A stretch of DNA of 5,220 bases, from the NCBI GenBank assembly GCA_964428905.1, contig CAYSAA010000127.1:1-5220 (forward strand). The letters run 5' to 3'. This document shows positions 4,784 to 5,220 of the stretch, piece by piece (the first letter of the stretch is position 1; the number at the start of each line of letters is the position of its first letter). Under the pieces are notes generated by a model, which did not search any database, was not told the DNA's origin, and saw only the letters and a list, made by a program, of their open reading frames with translations. Source of the DNA: CAYSAA01 sp964428905 (GTDB lineage: Bacteria; Atribacterota; Phoenicimicrobiia; Phoenicimicrobiales; Stramentimicrobiaceae). The position numbers and the translations under genes are program-made.

Positions 4784-5188
4784 TTATCCCTCTTCTTTAA
4801 TATAGATTATATCTTTATCAATGCTATTTTCTTTTTCTATTTCAGATTTTATTTGATCATTAAGCAGCTTAATTTTATTTAGTGTCTTCTTAATATTTTT
4901 TCCTCTGGAAATAATTGGAATAAATCGCTTTCTTATTCTGATGATATTCGGTCCATAAGTAAATGCTACAAAAATAAAAACATTTTTTAATAACTCAGAA
5001 ACACTGTTCGCTTTTTTGCTATCCCCATGTTTTTCTTCTTCCGGAGTAGAATTATCTACCTTCTCTAAAAATATTAAATCTCCTGTTTCTAAGTCAAACT
5101 CATAAATCAAGAAATATTTGGATGATCCAAAATGTTCGGTAGTAAATTCAGAAACATTATCCGTTCCACATGCTAATTTGACCTTCAT
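4784..5188 (-). CDS. NifB/NifX-family (PF02579) iron-molybdenum cluster-binding-like protein
   Basis: This is a 134-residue cytoplasmic protein. The segment EHFGSSKYFLIYEFD (18-32) is the hallmark of the dinitrogenase Fe-Mo cofactor biosynthesis fold shared by NifX, NafY and the NifB C-terminus. It is followed by a charged loop with HGD (54-56), SELLKNV (64-70), YGPN (78-81) and a closing PIISRGKNIKKTLNKI (91-106). That matches the usual order of the family. The last 28 or so residues are a Lys/Glu-rich helix beyond the normal fold. Many anaerobes carry stand-alone members without nitrogenase, and their role is poorly known, so cofactor binding is possible but not shown. No other nif gene is visible. 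The start ATG at 5188 has AAGGAG 10 nt upstream (5199-5204). The promoter lies beyond the right edge. It is the first visible gene of a likely two-gene unit with the phosphohexomutase. A functional link between the two is not evident. Confidence 0.85.
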   Translation of the reverse strand: MKVKLACGTDNVSEFTTEHFGSSKYFLIYEFDLETGDLIFLEKVDNSTPEEEKHGDSKKANSVSELLKNVFIFVAFTYGPNIIRIRKRFIPIISRGKNIKKTLNKIKLLNDQIKSEIEKENSIDKDIIYIKEEG

Positions 5189-5198
5189 AATCCGTTTG

Positions 5199-5204
5199 CT
5201 CCTT
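5199..5204 (-). promoter_or_regulatory. Ribosome binding site of the NifX-like gene
   Basis: AAGGAG on the minus strand lies 10 nt before the ATG at 5188. Only 32 nt upstream of the start are visible, so the promoter is not seen. Confidence 0.7.
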
Positions 5205-5220
5205 TTTTCTTTTATGTTTC

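Overview
The window is AT-rich and gene-sparse, and every convincing gene lies on the minus strand. The phosphoglucomutase, the NifX-like protein with the HFGSSKYFLIYE signature, the putative outer-membrane protein ending in Phe, the AbiEii-type toxin-antitoxin genes and the repeat-filled spacer suggest a chromosomal segment of an anaerobic, diderm bacterium. Its style recalls uncultivated lineages such as Atribacterota or Cloacimonadota. That taxonomic guess is inference with low confidence, because nothing here is a taxonomic marker.

Layout, read in the direction of transcription (right to left): (1) 5188-3044, a two-gene unit. It holds a small NifB/NifX-family (PF02579) protein and, 15 nt later, a full-length alpha-D-phosphohexomutase (phosphoglucomutase/phosphomannomutase, 574 aa, TTG start behind a strong GGAGG). 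(2) 2913-2020, an unrecognised exported protein with a signal peptide and a C-terminal Phe, possibly an outer-membrane beta-barrel. (3) 1993-1448, a consensus sigma70 promoter followed by a decayed toxin-antitoxin remnant. In this remnant the first codons of an antitoxin-like gene are fused to internal and C-terminal pieces of an AbiEii-type nucleotidyltransferase, with two deletions and a frameshift. (4) 1447-568, about 880 nt without a credible gene. It is packed with short repeats: tracts with 7-nt periodicity, a G/C-rich palindromic element, and a unit ending in GCAATGACAG. (5) 567-1, a second copy of the same promoter, here followed by an intact DUF6922-like small protein (putative antitoxin). 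The 5' end of an AbiEii/AbiGii-type nucleotidyltransferase toxin overlaps it by 62 nt and runs off the left edge.

The most notable feature is the pair of related toxin-antitoxin loci, one apparently intact and one eroded. Their promoter/operator-like region is nearly identical, while their coding parts have diverged. A second point of interest is the family of unrelated short sequences that share a strict 7-nt period. I see no evidence for CRISPR, tRNA, rRNA or an insertion sequence with a transposase. I do not claim a wholly new system here.
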